Counted from the stretch's first letter, positions 49,401 through 57,265 are shown. The stretch: 64,000 nucleotides of DNA from Saprospiraceae bacterium (GCA_020628645.1 JAHDES010000004.1:1-64000); one strand, 5' to 3'. Translations and numbers: made by a program. Notes: generated from the sequence alone by a model not told the origin.

Positions 49401-49684
49401 GAAGAAGACTTATGGTTTTCAGCATACTCCACCATTTGAGGAATTCCCTCTAGGTATTTATCCATTGCTTTCTTGGCTTCTGGATTATTTCGTGTAAGTC
49501 TTTCATGAATATGATCATAACCACAGGAATGCTGTTCATTTAAGTGTACATCACCCATTTTAGTGAAGTGATGAAATTTGTGTTTGATGTGCTCAACTGA
49601 TTTTTGACTCGTAGAGTGAAAATATCCTAATGTAATAACACCAGTTATTATGGATACTAGGAGGGCGTGGAGGCTTATTTTCAT
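40427..49684 (-). CDS. Giant secreted M43 metalloprotease/SprB-repeat surface protein with T9SS domain
   Basis: A 3085-residue exported protein with an N-terminal signal anchor (~1-22). Residues ~95-340 form a pappalysin-like M43 zinc metalloprotease: HEVGHYLGLPH near residue 250 (three His and the catalytic Glu) and the Met-turn NYMDYS. A CARDB-like and a jelly-roll-like region follow (~390-680). About 30 SprB-type repeats of ~77 residues then run to ~2990, in the form C-NG-x-S-DG..GGT-x-PY-x-Y-x-W..L-x-AG-x-Y-x-V-x-V-T-D-x-x-GC. A T9SS type A domain closes the protein (LAIFPNPVRNQ; KIVVIH). SprB repeats are known from the gliding adhesin SprB of Flavobacterium johnsoniae. It is probably a long surface adhesin carrying a protease head. 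Confidence 0.88.
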   Translation of the reverse strand: MKISLHALLVSIITGVITLGYFHSTSQKSVEHIKHKFHHFTKMGDVHLNEQHSCGYDHIHERLTRNNPEAKKAMDKYLEGIPQMVEYAENHKSSSIITVPVVFHIINDSSLPVTDADVAAEIDVLNANFSATNNDFAATPDRWKDVVGNAGIRFCLAELDAQNQPSTGIERYTEFGNNVSDSYIENTIKPASFTQYPTSKYLNIWIIPIWGTPEWGGVAGFAYLPSGYAVGQPRDGVVTDNNFVGTGSSVITHEVGHYLGLPHTFSGDCGSDDGLSDTPNQATPTSNAPGGGPSCNGGGYPMGPSSCGEEHIYVNYMDYSSNSCVTSFTNQQIAVMRAVLTGSTASPTTGTWISRAPLAQNAAVASSTCFQSGGGGVSNPGGGGPVVVNNDAGIIEIVAPNGKACDGEEVTPVILFSNQVGENELTSARIKHKVNGMVIANILWSGNLEKGESELVTLQSFTAPSSTFEFEVEVSNPNGEQDDLTINDKRVIEIEVISVEQAPISEDYESGQANPSPAGLTTVNPDNDIFKWEVEDAVYDINVVTKCLTIDNYSSFNSEFGVLSAAGTQDLIQTTPLDFSNLINAELSFDVAYRPRDPMSQDTLEVRISTDCGATFPDLVYKKWGLDLSAVGEYQDTYFTPLIFDWRNERINLTEYQGVPSVTIAIINKSANGNAIYIDNINIEDGCLGEMSVTSQDPNCANECDGSIQLNITGLNPGAYTVEWDGPVGNITDLENLDNLCEGDYSVTVTDAIGCTLSETIILRQPLSIETLVSTGNTTAVGGNDGFALLTITGGSGMSNNFPAVWSNGDTGYQVTGLEAGTYYVTVTDDRGCMKVDSAIIFDFECTSVIDIDVTKFDVTCFDASDGAVSASAGGGNSPYFYQWSNGAISNMAGGLDEGTYTLTVTDAKGCTGIEEVNITQPPSMSLSINKVDQSSQGAPDGELTAVVSGGAEPYLYNWSTNEFTSSITGLGGGTYTVTITDDNGCTVTGEEAFPFSDCTGFDINLSYSNIGCTNLPFGIAEVDPAGGDGEYSTIWTNFQDVFLFGPEAPGLSPGTYTVSVTDGGDCEVIETFEITSGSPIDITPVINNASGVGISDGSILLEPVGNGPFTYEWADSDLNGNFNENLSPGIYPVTIYGGGCITSFNLEVEAYDCDVLNVNSTKNNITCNGDANGSISIEVMGGVPPIEYIWTNGATTPNQSNLDAGSYQVQVSDASGCGELITISIFEPSPISLSFDKENISAFGLTDGEATAIASGGTGTFSYAWSNSQNTATIDNLAPGTYTVTVTDQNNCTLIDEVVIDDLPNPCLEFEIDANVTNILCFGEQTGRVSIDASGGLEPYNYSWNTGETSRTRLNLFQGSYAVTVTDANDCTSSIEVDVTAPTIPFTVDVSSTPVSGNGNSDGTATANSSGGMGTIAYLWSNSETTQTISGLTAGTYSVTVSDENGCIAVNQILVEETSDPCAALALQITTSDTDCFDAATGSATVNPQGGTEPYSYLWSNGNTTATADNLAAGDYSVEVTDELGCTTSMDVQIGAPDEIIVQVTATAETEVDANDGTINLDVSGGTGTYTYNWENSISSNSATNLEPGTYLITITDENNCSKLAEVIIEEYDCSGFSIDFVAENVLCNGDQTGFAQISTSGGEGPFTYMWNNEDLGDTQSTLAAGTYNIEVADSKGCIQMTSITINDAPALDLNINSTNVSSSGAMDGTATAVPSGGTGEFSYLWNTDETTASINNLASGTYMVTVTDENDCTIVDEVTISEIVDPCAGFETEGQITNLTCFGDQSGEINVVPIGGTEPYNYEWSDGVSTTNLAQNLDAGTYSVSVIDQNDCISILEFEVEQPDQLIVQLEVTDETLLGENDGTASVTVSGGTGSYTYSWSTDENGADINNLPSGMYSITVTDENNCAEEYIFEIEAGADPCANFEVNTQIVPVSCNGENDGQALVVISSLSEEYTVEWEDGQTGLEATNLPAGAIGVTVTDGYNCSSETVVSIEEPATLDFTVDKTDVSLPNAADGTASITINTGGTGPFTYSWSTNETGNTITNLSPGTYNCIITDANECTTEVEVIILDADDPCIGFAVQEQVMDVSCNGGNDGTIQLELIGGTAPFTANWDNEATGLSLEDLESGTYVVTITDENGCPLELSIDVNQPDALAISLNAQDESMMGENDGAITSTVEGGTSPYMYAWDNGMSTQDISDLPPGIYTLVVTDANGCSTTNEVEVQAGAVGCAGFSASAESTMVSCNGDSNGTITVSPAGGTEPYNYDWSHASEIGATATDLPAGQYSVTVTDQEDCSTVIQAEVTEPAVLVLSLLAQDESSQGENDGAITSTVEGGTSPYMYAWDNGMSTQDISDLPPGIYTLVVTDANGCSTTNEVEVQAGAVGCAGFSASAESTMVSCNGDSNGTITVSPAGGTEPYNYDWSHASEIGATATDLPAGQYSVTVTDQEDCSTVIQAEVSEPAVLVLSLSAQDESSQGENDGAITAMVEGGTSPYMYAWDNGMSTQDISDLPPGIYTLVVTDANGCSSTNEVEVQAGAVGCAGFSANAVTTMVSCNGDSDGTITVSPAGGTEPYSYDWSHASEIGATATDLSAGQYSVTVTDQEDCSTVIQAEVTEPAAIQINLTAQNESSPNAGDGAVITEVTGGTGDYTFVWDNGMMTQDISDLPSGIYIVVITDENGCTATSGITVEEGPVDCGGFMVTYDIRSVSCNGGSDGEIVLNPVGGSEPYDIVWLTGLSGTNQTGLVAGDYELTVTDQFGCEEILILNVEEPEELEISMEALDSDCGDGAIAQAIPTGGTGPYSYLWSNGMEGAVITGLETGNYEATITDANGCTQINSVDVVNNPSQIAIDVQHTNVSCNGGSDGSISTTVGGGIAPYTFEWSNGANTSTIENIPAGSYTLFITDAEGCSYGVTQIVEEPSAIMVDIEIQSGAGNQGFIVNTIVQGGIGPHTYLWEDGSTFPFNENLTVGEHAVIVTDANGCEVVHTFLIDPTISVNDLDIIESLAIFPNPVRNQLSINASLSRTESVNIRLLNILGQEVFIQTTNSKDIQLNIDVADLVEGTYFVNLQAETGQISRKIVVIH
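41830..43190 (-). repeat. 465-bp tandem repeats inside the giant gene
   Basis: Three near-identical units recur with an exact 465-bp (155-codon) period. For example, the motif CGACAGCACCTGCTTG occurs at 42061, 42526 and 42991. The two units at the higher coordinates differ by only a few bases, indicating very recent duplication or gene conversion. Each unit encodes two SprB repeats. Confidence 0.85.
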
Positions 49685-50060
49685 TGTTTAAGTTATTTAA
49701 TAATAGATTCGTAGAAAATATAATAGTTAATTTTTATGGATAACATCCACAAAATCAATCATTTGCTTTGCTATTATGATTTAGAAACCTCTTAATGAGA
49801 CTTTCCAGCAGTAATTTAATTGAAGTGTGACGGTATTACTGCTGAGATTAAAGATAAGTCTGATCTGTAAATTTAGGGATATTTCGACTTAGAATCTAGG
49901 AAAAAGTCAAAAATTTGTCAGAGAATTAGAAGAAAGTAGGTTAACAGACGGGTAAAATTTATTTTCTCTACCTTACATTAACGATTTACACAAGAATCAT
50001 TATTGTCTATTGTGTAATTTTTTTTTGTAATGGAAAAAAGATCAAATAATAATAAATTAA
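49685..50060. other. Gene-free spacer upstream of the giant gene
   Basis: An AT-rich spacer between two minus-strand genes. It should contain the promoter of the giant gene, but I found no clear TAnnTTTG box. No gene or RNA was recognised. Confidence 0.4.
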
Positions 50061-50132
50061 ACTTCCTAATACCAACTTGATTTATTCATTTCGTTTATAT
50101 TTTTAAATAAATCAAGTATGGCATTAGGAAGT
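50061..50132 (-). terminator. Long hairpin downstream of the alpha-2-macroglobulin gene
   Basis: ACTTCCTAATACC-AACTTGATTTATT and its near-complement (50105-50132) form a stem of about 26 bp with one small asymmetry. It starts 8 nt past the stop at 50140. It is unusually long for a terminator, so a palindromic repeat serving as a terminator is possible. Confidence 0.6.
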
Positions 50133-50139
50133 GCTACTT

Positions 50140-53100
50140 TTATAAATTCTCAGGTGCAGACACATTCACCCAGCCTCCTGGTTGTCGTGCATTGATGGTG
50201 TGATCGTACATGGCTTCACATTGAATAGTTGGTCGATAAAATTTTCCTTGATAGGCAGCATTAAGTCGTACTCGATAAATGCGTTGTTTATTTTGACGAA
50301 CATTGAAGAAGGTATCCATACGATCATCTTTAATGTCTTGATAAACAAATTGATTTATAGCAGTATTATTTACATCTGTTTCTAGATTATCCATTCGCGT
50401 ATTAATAATTTCCCAACCAGAAGGAAAAATATGCGTAAGCGCCATTTCCTTATAATCAATTCCTCTAGCCCCAGGATTATTTAAGCTTACTTCTGCTATA
50501 AAATCTGTTCCTTGCTCCAAATTATCTGGATTGATAGCCTTGCCCTTCATATCTAAATAGGCAACTTCCATATTCAAATCATTGGAGGCAGCCGTTTGAT
50601 CGCCAATGACGGGTTGCCCTGTTAAAATAAGTCGTGCAAATAAATTTCCATTAGATGTATTACTTACTTTTATGGCTCTACTAGGATCAGAATCCACACC
50701 AATTTCAATTTGAATAACGGGTTTATCTGCCCCCATATTCACCACTTTTCCATTACCAATTTGATACGCAAAACTAAATTCTTTACTCAAATCGCCCTCT
50801 CCTATCAATTTACCAGCCGCAATAATACAATACGCCAAGGTTTGTGTACTGTACCAATTATTAGTTGAAATCTGTTCAGAAATGGCTTCAAATAATTTGA
50901 ATGCACTCTCTTCTTCTCCAAGCAAACTTAAGGTCTCCAAAATCATCGCTCGATCTCGAAGATCCGAACCAAAGGTATACGATAATTCTTTGTAGGCTTC
51001 TACATTAGTATCTACGCCATCAATTAATACTCTAGCGACTTCTGTTTTTCCCACTACGGCATAAGTTGCTGCTAATCGCCATTTAGCAGTATTACGAAGA
51101 TTTTTCATCTCACGCATTCGATTCATAGCACCATAATCAGGAGCTTGAGCAAGGGCGAGTACATACAAACGATAGGCTTGTTCTAAATCACTATTGTAGC
51201 GATAAAAACCTGCTTGATTTTGTTCTGGATCCCATTTTCTGGCTATTTTTTGTTGGTATTTAATCCATTTTTCGAGCATCAAATCTGGAATTTGATAGCC
51301 TAAATTTTTAGCTTCTACTAAGAAATGACCTGCATAATTGGTTGCCCAATCATTTCGAGAAGTTCCTGAGGGCCAATACGAAAAGCCGCCGTCTGCTTGT
51401 TGGAAACGCTTGAGGCGATCGGCAGTCGCTTGAATAATTTTAGGAACTTCTTCTTTTTGTTGGTCATTTAAAGCCACCACTCGATTTAAGTATAATAAAG
51501 GAAATCCTTTAGAGGTCGTTTGTTCCAAACAACCGTGTGGATAGCGAATCAAATATTCAAGTCGTTTTCCAAGATTGAGGGGAGGCAAATTACTGATTTC
51601 TAGGATACCTTCATTGGTTCCTTTCATTCCTGCTGCTTGAAAGTCGATGGCCCAATCTTCATTTTCTTTTATGACATCACTAAGAACATTTGTAACATAA
51701 GGATTTGGATTTCGAATTTGGATTTCGATCTCTTCATAGGCAGATTCTCCATGACCAGAAGCATTGATTTTAAATTTTGCAATACCAATTTGATCTTGAA
51801 CTTGAACATCAAAATAAGCAATTTGATCGCCCATTCCATTAAAGCGTAAATTTTGCGTTTTACCACTGATAAAATTAATCAGTCCACTTTCTTCTTCCAT
51901 TTCCACTTTTACGTCTCGAATTTTCTTATCCATAGCGAAAACTGTGACAGGAATTCGAAGATTTTCGGATGGCCCTAATACGCGTGGCAAAGTGGTCAAG
52001 ATCATTAAAGGTTTGCGAACAGGAGTTGTTTTTTCTGCGATTCCATACGCTCCTTTATCCGCTGCAACAACCATAGTTCTGACAGATCCCACATAGTTCG
52101 GCACTGTAATTTCATGTTGTGCAGTTTGTCCTTTTTTCAGATAAAATGGCCCCAAATGCTTTACTACAGGTTTAAAACGATTAGCACTTTGGCTATCCGA
52201 AGGTGCAGCCGCTTCTCCATCTCCACCTATACTTAAAACACGTTCTAATTCACCACCATACGCTCCCAAAACATGATCGTAAATATCCCAAGTTTTAACA
52301 CCTAAGGCTTCTCTTTTATAAAAATTATCCCAAGGATTGGGTGTTTTAAAATTGGTTAAATCCAATAACCCATCATCTACCATAGCGATGGTATACGCCA
52401 TATCTGTACCCGATTTTTCTGCGACTTCAATCTGTACTTTTTGTTCAGGTTGTAATTCCTCTGGCATTTTGATAATAGGCTGTAATTTTGTCTTTGGATC
52501 TTCTACATTGATTGGAATGACACCATACATTCGAATGGGTAAATCATTTTTGATTTGGGCATGTGGTTGTAAAAGAGAAACATTGGCATAGACTGTTGGA
52601 GACATTTTTTCAGTTGCATAAAAACGGAAGGTATTATCTCCTTTTTTAGCATCCATCCAGTAGGATTCAACCACTTTATTTCCAGATTCAATCGAAATTA
52701 ATACCCGTCCATCTTCCCCCGTAGGAATGTTTAATTCTACTTGTTCGCCCACCTCATATTTTGTTTTATTGGAAGAGAAAGCCAAGATAGAAGCCCCTTC
52801 TCGATTGGTATTATCTTCATCATACCAAGGGTAACCTGCATAGAAATAATCTCCCGTACAATGACCAGATTCGTCATCGCAAATCCGAATCAAATAACGC
52901 CCCCAATTATCAATTTCAAAATTCCAATCGCCTTTTCCAGTATTATCTGTATACACTTTTTCTGTTTGCATTGCACCAGTATGGTCGGTCGAATTGAAAC
53001 GTGTTTGATTTCGATTATTACGATCCCACCACCAACGCCATTGTACGCGATATAAGCCTACCGTCAGTTCCTTATTTTTCAGTATTTCGCCACGATCATT

Positions 53101-55836
53101 TAAAGCGATAAAAGATACACTGGAAGGAACATCAATTTCTACTCGTTTTTGATTGTATTTATTTTTGGGCATTATAATCCCTGTATAGGATAGATAGGGA
53201 TGAAATTTCTTAGAACTTAATCCTGTACTAAAATCGCCACCTTTTTCAAAAGCACGGGTTTTCATATCTAATCGCATCATACCTGCAACATTGCTTACAT
53301 TGGTGATTTTTGCTTTGACTTTTCCTTGTCCTTTGGCATCTAATTCTTGATCGAAAATCACTTGTGGTTCATTGGCAATAGTAGTTCTGGTAGGGTCATC
53401 AAAACGATATTGAGAGAAACCTTCAAATTTGGTCGTGATGGGTTTCAATTGCATTTCAACTTTGGTACGAAGGCTTTTTGCGGGTGCACCATGTAACCAA
53501 TTAACTTGTAAATCGCCTTCAATACCATCTGTACCTGCACGCAAATCTTCTTCTCCAAAATCAAGTGCGACTTTGAGACGATTGGGCTTGATCGTTTCTA
53601 CTTTGATGACTTTGCTAAAGCTCGCTCCCCCTGCTTTGATTTTCGCCAACCAATTTCCTGTTGGATCATCAGATGAAGTGCTGACGGCAAGCGGGTAAAT
53701 ACCATTTACATTTTCAGAAGTCGTTCGTTTAATTTGAACTTGTCCTCTTGGGTCGGAAAATTCAAATGTGATTGGATAATTAGAGGGTAATTTATTGGCT
53801 TTGTCTTCCAAAATAAAATTGAGATGAATCGAATCTCCTGGTCGCCAGACGCCTCGTTCTCCATAGATAAATCCTTTTAAGCCTTCTTTAATTTTAGCAC
53901 CAGCTACATCAAACTTACTTAATGAAAGAGAGTTGCCATCTCCCATTTTAAGATAGCCTTTTTGTAAGCCTTTTTTAGCAATTAATACGAAAGGGGTACG
54001 CTCTAAAGTCGTATTTATCGTTCCTTCTGAATCGGTAGTGACCTCCTTCAAAAGTTGTTGTTGATAATCATAAAAAGACAATTGTGTATTGGCAAGTGGC
54101 TTGGTAGTCCGAAGATCAGATACTGCCACATAGATCGAACCATCATTGCCTTTTTTGGCGATTAAACCTAAATCGGAGGCAATAACATTTCTACGAATAA
54201 AATTATCATAATTATAATAGGCAGGAAAACAAGGATCTTCTCGTTGTTTCCAATTATAGCCATCATAATAGCCCTCGATTCCATAATAATCGCCCCATAT
54301 ACTTTCTATATCATCCTTTGCATCTGAAAAACGATCTTCTCCATAAAATTCATCATCGTAATACTCATCATCTGCTACATTACGATTACTAGCTTCTTGT
54401 TCTTCACAAAAATAGGTCGAATAAGATGGACGAAAACCAATACGAATTTGATAAATCGCTTCTGGATCGGTGTCAATTAATTTGGATAAATCAATCGCAT
54501 AACGTCTCCATTGATGAAAATGGGCATCAGGATCAAGTCCTTTTAAAGAGATGCGTTCTTGATGTTCAATACGTCCTACACTTTTAAGATCATAAGAGCC
54601 ATCTAACTCATTAGACTGTAAATATTGGAGGATATTATTATTAAAAATTTTAAAGATTTCTACATCTACGCTGTGTAAGCTCACGGCTTCAAACGGAAAA
54701 ATCAACCCATCTGAATTTGGCATTATTACGCCATTTCCAACTAAACGAACCTGTGGTTTAATATCTGCAAATTGTAGATCCCAAGACGAAGGATCACGGA
54801 TTTTTACATTTTGACTATTTTTAATACCTGTACGAATATCCAGTTTTAATTGCCCAACTAAGCGATTACTAGGATATACGCGTACTTCATTTCCATCTAT
54901 GGTATAACGAAGATTCCCTGAATAGTTTTGAAGCGAAATCAAGCCATCCAAATTTTGGTTTTTCAACAAAGGATCAGAAAAATAAAGTTGAATGTATTGA
55001 TCTTTTCCTTGAACGACATCTGCTTCCATCAGTTTGAAATTATTCAAAGCTGGAATGGTATATTTTTCGGTACCATTTTGGGCAATATCTACTTTTTTTC
55101 CATCCCATTCTACTATTACTTCGCCATCTTTATCAGAATTTCGACGAACATCACTTATAAAAAAGGTATGTTTTCGATGATTGGTTGAATGTTCCCACTT
55201 GATGGGTAGGTCTCGATTGAGTTGTTTGGCACTAATGGTTTGTTCAATAGCTTCATCATCTACGATATCTGAAGTGGTAATAAGGCCCTCCAGTTCTTGT
55301 TTTTCCAAATTAGAAGCACTTTCAGCGCGAAGAGATTTTAATTTGACATTCATGTACAATTCTATGATTCTGAAATCAAATTCAACATCGGCTGTAGACG
55401 AAGGTACGTCCTTAAACAGTTGATCCAATTGAAGATAGGCAACATATTTTTGTCCCGACCTCCAAGTTGTAGTTGGCTCAAAACGAATGGTTTGTAAATT
55501 TTCCCAAATGGCTTTTCCTTCTATCCTGGGAGAAAATCGTAGGCAGTTAGCTGGTAATTCGGCACCTACTTCAATTTCATCTTTGGGAGCTTGATTCAAT
55601 CGAATACGAACAGCTTCTGTTTTGGCAATACTACCTGAAGTATGGGCATAAATGTAAGCATACGCATCTGCTGACATTTCTTTGGCATCCCGTTCACTTT
55701 TACAAGCTGAGAAAAATAAAGCAAATGAAAAGAAAAGGAAAGGAAATAAAGATTGAGTTAACACACAATTTTTTCTCATTTGGTTGGATTTTTTAGTTAA
55801 TTTTGAATGACTAAATACGTTCATAACAGTAATCAA
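50140..55836 (-). CDS. Alpha-2-macroglobulin family lipoprotein with thioester
   Basis: A large periplasmic or surface protease trap. The frame gives 1898 residues; a start at ATG 55779 (MRKNCVLTQS) is more likely because it puts the lipobox (FFSAC) at a normal distance. MG domains follow in series (YVAVSDLRTTKPL; GVWRPGDSIHLNFILEDK). The C-terminal half has the thioester motif YPHGCLEQTTSKGFP (C-L-E-Q) and the complement-like helical toroid (FQQADGGFSYWPSG). Bacterial relatives bind attacking proteases covalently. No penicillin-binding protein 1C partner is adjacent, unlike in proteobacteria. Confidence 0.93.
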   Translation of the reverse strand: MITVMNVFSHSKLTKKSNQMRKNCVLTQSLFPFLFFSFALFFSACKSERDAKEMSADAYAYIYAHTSGSIAKTEAVRIRLNQAPKDEIEVGAELPANCLRFSPRIEGKAIWENLQTIRFEPTTTWRSGQKYVAYLQLDQLFKDVPSSTADVEFDFRIIELYMNVKLKSLRAESASNLEKQELEGLITTSDIVDDEAIEQTISAKQLNRDLPIKWEHSTNHRKHTFFISDVRRNSDKDGEVIVEWDGKKVDIAQNGTEKYTIPALNNFKLMEADVVQGKDQYIQLYFSDPLLKNQNLDGLISLQNYSGNLRYTIDGNEVRVYPSNRLVGQLKLDIRTGIKNSQNVKIRDPSSWDLQFADIKPQVRLVGNGVIMPNSDGLIFPFEAVSLHSVDVEIFKIFNNNILQYLQSNELDGSYDLKSVGRIEHQERISLKGLDPDAHFHQWRRYAIDLSKLIDTDPEAIYQIRIGFRPSYSTYFCEEQEASNRNVADDEYYDDEFYGEDRFSDAKDDIESIWGDYYGIEGYYDGYNWKQREDPCFPAYYNYDNFIRRNVIASDLGLIAKKGNDGSIYVAVSDLRTTKPLANTQLSFYDYQQQLLKEVTTDSEGTINTTLERTPFVLIAKKGLQKGYLKMGDGNSLSLSKFDVAGAKIKEGLKGFIYGERGVWRPGDSIHLNFILEDKANKLPSNYPITFEFSDPRGQVQIKRTTSENVNGIYPLAVSTSSDDPTGNWLAKIKAGGASFSKVIKVETIKPNRLKVALDFGEEDLRAGTDGIEGDLQVNWLHGAPAKSLRTKVEMQLKPITTKFEGFSQYRFDDPTRTTIANEPQVIFDQELDAKGQGKVKAKITNVSNVAGMMRLDMKTRAFEKGGDFSTGLSSKKFHPYLSYTGIIMPKNKYNQKRVEIDVPSSVSFIALNDRGEILKNKELTVGLYRVQWRWWWDRNNRNQTRFNSTDHTGAMQTEKVYTDNTGKGDWNFEIDNWGRYLIRICDDESGHCTGDYFYAGYPWYDEDNTNREGASILAFSSNKTKYEVGEQVELNIPTGEDGRVLISIESGNKVVESYWMDAKKGDNTFRFYATEKMSPTVYANVSLLQPHAQIKNDLPIRMYGVIPINVEDPKTKLQPIIKMPEELQPEQKVQIEVAEKSGTDMAYTIAMVDDGLLDLTNFKTPNPWDNFYKREALGVKTWDIYDHVLGAYGGELERVLSIGGDGEAAAPSDSQSANRFKPVVKHLGPFYLKKGQTAQHEITVPNYVGSVRTMVVAADKGAYGIAEKTTPVRKPLMILTTLPRVLGPSENLRIPVTVFAMDKKIRDVKVEMEEESGLINFISGKTQNLRFNGMGDQIAYFDVQVQDQIGIAKFKINASGHGESAYEEIEIQIRNPNPYVTNVLSDVIKENEDWAIDFQAAGMKGTNEGILEISNLPPLNLGKRLEYLIRYPHGCLEQTTSKGFPLLYLNRVVALNDQQKEEVPKIIQATADRLKRFQQADGGFSYWPSGTSRNDWATNYAGHFLVEAKNLGYQIPDLMLEKWIKYQQKIARKWDPEQNQAGFYRYNSDLEQAYRLYVLALAQAPDYGAMNRMREMKNLRNTAKWRLAATYAVVGKTEVARVLIDGVDTNVEAYKELSYTFGSDLRDRAMILETLSLLGEEESAFKLFEAISEQISTNNWYSTQTLAYCIIAAGKLIGEGDLSKEFSFAYQIGNGKVVNMGADKPVIQIEIGVDSDPSRAIKVSNTSNGNLFARLILTGQPVIGDQTAASNDLNMEVAYLDMKGKAINPDNLEQGTDFIAEVSLNNPGARGIDYKEMALTHIFPSGWEIINTRMDNLETDVNNTAINQFVYQDIKDDRMDTFFNVRQNKQRIYRVRLNAAYQGKFYRPTIQCEAMYDHTINARQPGGWVNVSAPENL

Positions 55837-55968
55837 TTTTGAAAGTAATAATTTCTGTAAACAAAATTCTATATTTACATCCTTATTATTCTGGAATTTG
55901 ATTAACAGAAGGTTTTCTTCTAGTATTCGTTACGATTCCTACGAAATTTGTTTTGAAGTTTTAATTCA

Positions 55969-56604
55969 ATGACTGATTTTTTGCCTTTATTTCCACTCAA
56001 AATGGTTGTTTTCCCCGGAGAACAACTGAACTTGCATGTTTTTGAACCTCGTTATAAGCAATTGATTCGTGAATGTGAGCAAAACAAAGTCACCTTTGGC
56101 ATTCCTGCTTATATTGATGATAAAGTGATGGATTTTGGCACCGAAATTCGTCTCAAAAAAATTGAAAAACGTTATAAGAAAGGCGAAGTAGATATCAAAA
56201 CGGAAGGAATTGGCATTTTCAAAATTAAAGAATTTTTCTCTCAAGCTCCTAATAAATTGTATGCTGGGGCGGATATTGAACGATTAAAAAATAATCCTCA
56301 AGGTGATATTTTATTGTATGATAAAATTCTTCGTTCCGTAGAAGAATTATTTCATATCTTAAATATTGATAAAAAATTACCCGATTCTTCTTCTGGATTT
56401 AGCACCTATGATATTGGTCATCATGTAGGGTTTTCTATAGAACAAGAATATGAAATGTTAAGTATTCGAGCAGAACGGGATCGACAATCGTATATTTTAG
56501 CGCATTTGGAACGCCTCATTCCCATTGTTCGAGAGATGGAACGCCTTCGTAAAAAAGCACAAATGAATGGGCATTTTAAAACTGTTATTCCTCCAAATTT
56601 TTAA
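55969..56604 (+). CDS. Lon N-terminal-like (LON substrate-binding) domain protein
   Basis: A 211-residue cytoplasmic protein consisting of a single LON substrate-binding domain (PLFPLKMVVFPGEQLNLHVFEPRYKQLI) with no AAA+ or protease domain. The C-terminal helices (EQEYEMLSIRAERDRQSYILAHLERLIPIVREMER) follow. Stand-alone Lon-N proteins are common in Bacteroidota; their role is unknown. It is transcribed with the small exported protein gene 3 nt downstream. Confidence 0.88.
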   Translation: MTDFLPLFPLKMVVFPGEQLNLHVFEPRYKQLIRECEQNKVTFGIPAYIDDKVMDFGTEIRLKKIEKRYKKGEVDIKTEGIGIFKIKEFFSQAPNKLYAGADIERLKNNPQGDILLYDKILRSVEELFHILNIDKKLPDSSSGFSTYDIGHHVGFSIEQEYEMLSIRAERDRQSYILAHLERLIPIVREMERLRKKAQMNGHFKTVIPPNF

Positions 56605-56607
56605 GCT

Positions 56608-56967
56608 ATGAACTTATCCAAATTTCTATTTTTTTGTTTCCTGAATTTAGGCATTTCGCTTTCACTTTTTGGACAAAATGTTTCTAAAAATGAGTTAACG
56701 CAATACCAAATTCAAGCCAATCAAGAAACGGTCAAGCTCCCTTTCTCTTTCACTAAAAAAGTTACCAACAAACTAGAAATCAATCTTTTACGAGAAGGTT
56801 TCACCCATCTTGCCTTAGTCAATCCAGAAGGACGCACTTATTTGTCTTATGAAATTGATAGTGAAGATTTCTTTAGTTTGAGTTTTGAAAAAATGCCCCT
56901 GGGCAAATATCAATTAAAATTAACACGAGAAGAAAAAGTGTGGGAAGTAGAATTTTGGAAAGAATAA
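56608..56967 (+). CDS. Small exported protein of unknown function
   Basis: A 119-residue protein with a signal peptide (MNLSKFLFFCFLNLGISLSLFG). The mature ~97 residues are beta-rich and end in PLGKYQLKLTREEKVWEVEFWKE, reminiscent of a short T9SS-type or Ig-like beta domain, although it lacks the upstream part of a sorting domain. It is separated from the Lon-N-like gene by 3 nt and so belongs to the same operon. Confidence 0.65.
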   Translation: MNLSKFLFFCFLNLGISLSLFGQNVSKNELTQYQIQANQETVKLPFSFTKKVTNKLEINLLREGFTHLALVNPEGRTYLSYEIDSEDFFSLSFEKMPLGKYQLKLTREEKVWEVEFWKE

Positions 56968-56975
56968 ACGCTAGT

Positions 56976-57199
56976 AAAAAAACATCCAAGCACCGGGTGA
57001 GTTTTGGACCCTGAATAAGACATGGATGAGGGAGCCAGATTGGTTCAGTAATCTTCTCGTTTCATCAAATAATTTGATGAAAAGCCGGACAAGTCAACGG
57101 CTGAAGCCCGCCCTAGTCATTCTGAGACTGATCCTCATATTATAAGTGTAGAGTCAAAACATTTTGGTACTTGGACACCGCAATGATTCGTAAATCATT
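56976..57199 (-). ncRNA. Candidate structured non-coding RNA
   Basis: A ~220-nt block, clearly GC-richer than its AT-rich flanks, lies between two convergent genes. On the minus strand it has a -7 box TATATTTG (57204-57211), a 5' hairpin (57182-57199), a closing stem (57166-57175 with 56985-56994, 10 bp including one G-U) and a second 10-bp stem next to it. Inside are at least four hairpins (57115-57129, 57083-57102, 57060-57082 and 57037-57054). It ends in seven U (56982-56976). 6S RNA or a Bacteroidota-specific family RNA are possible. tmRNA, RNase P and SRP RNA signatures are absent. Confidence 0.6.
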
Positions 57200-57203
57200 A
57201 ACA

Positions 57204-57211
57204 CAAATATA
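57204..57211 (-). promoter_or_regulatory. Candidate -7 box (TATATTTG) for the structured RNA
   Basis: An exact TAnnTTTG match on the minus strand. The predicted start would fall just before the 5' hairpin of the RNA candidate. Confidence 0.45.
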
Positions 57212-57265
57212 GTTTTTTTTCTTATTGGTGTAAAGGGGGAGCTAAAATTATTTTGAAAAAAAGAA

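Noticed and set aside
56976-57199. tmRNA, RNase P RNA or SRP RNA as identity of the structured RNA
   Set aside because: No tRNA-like 3' end or tag frame, no RNase P conserved core, and no SRP apical-loop motif are present.
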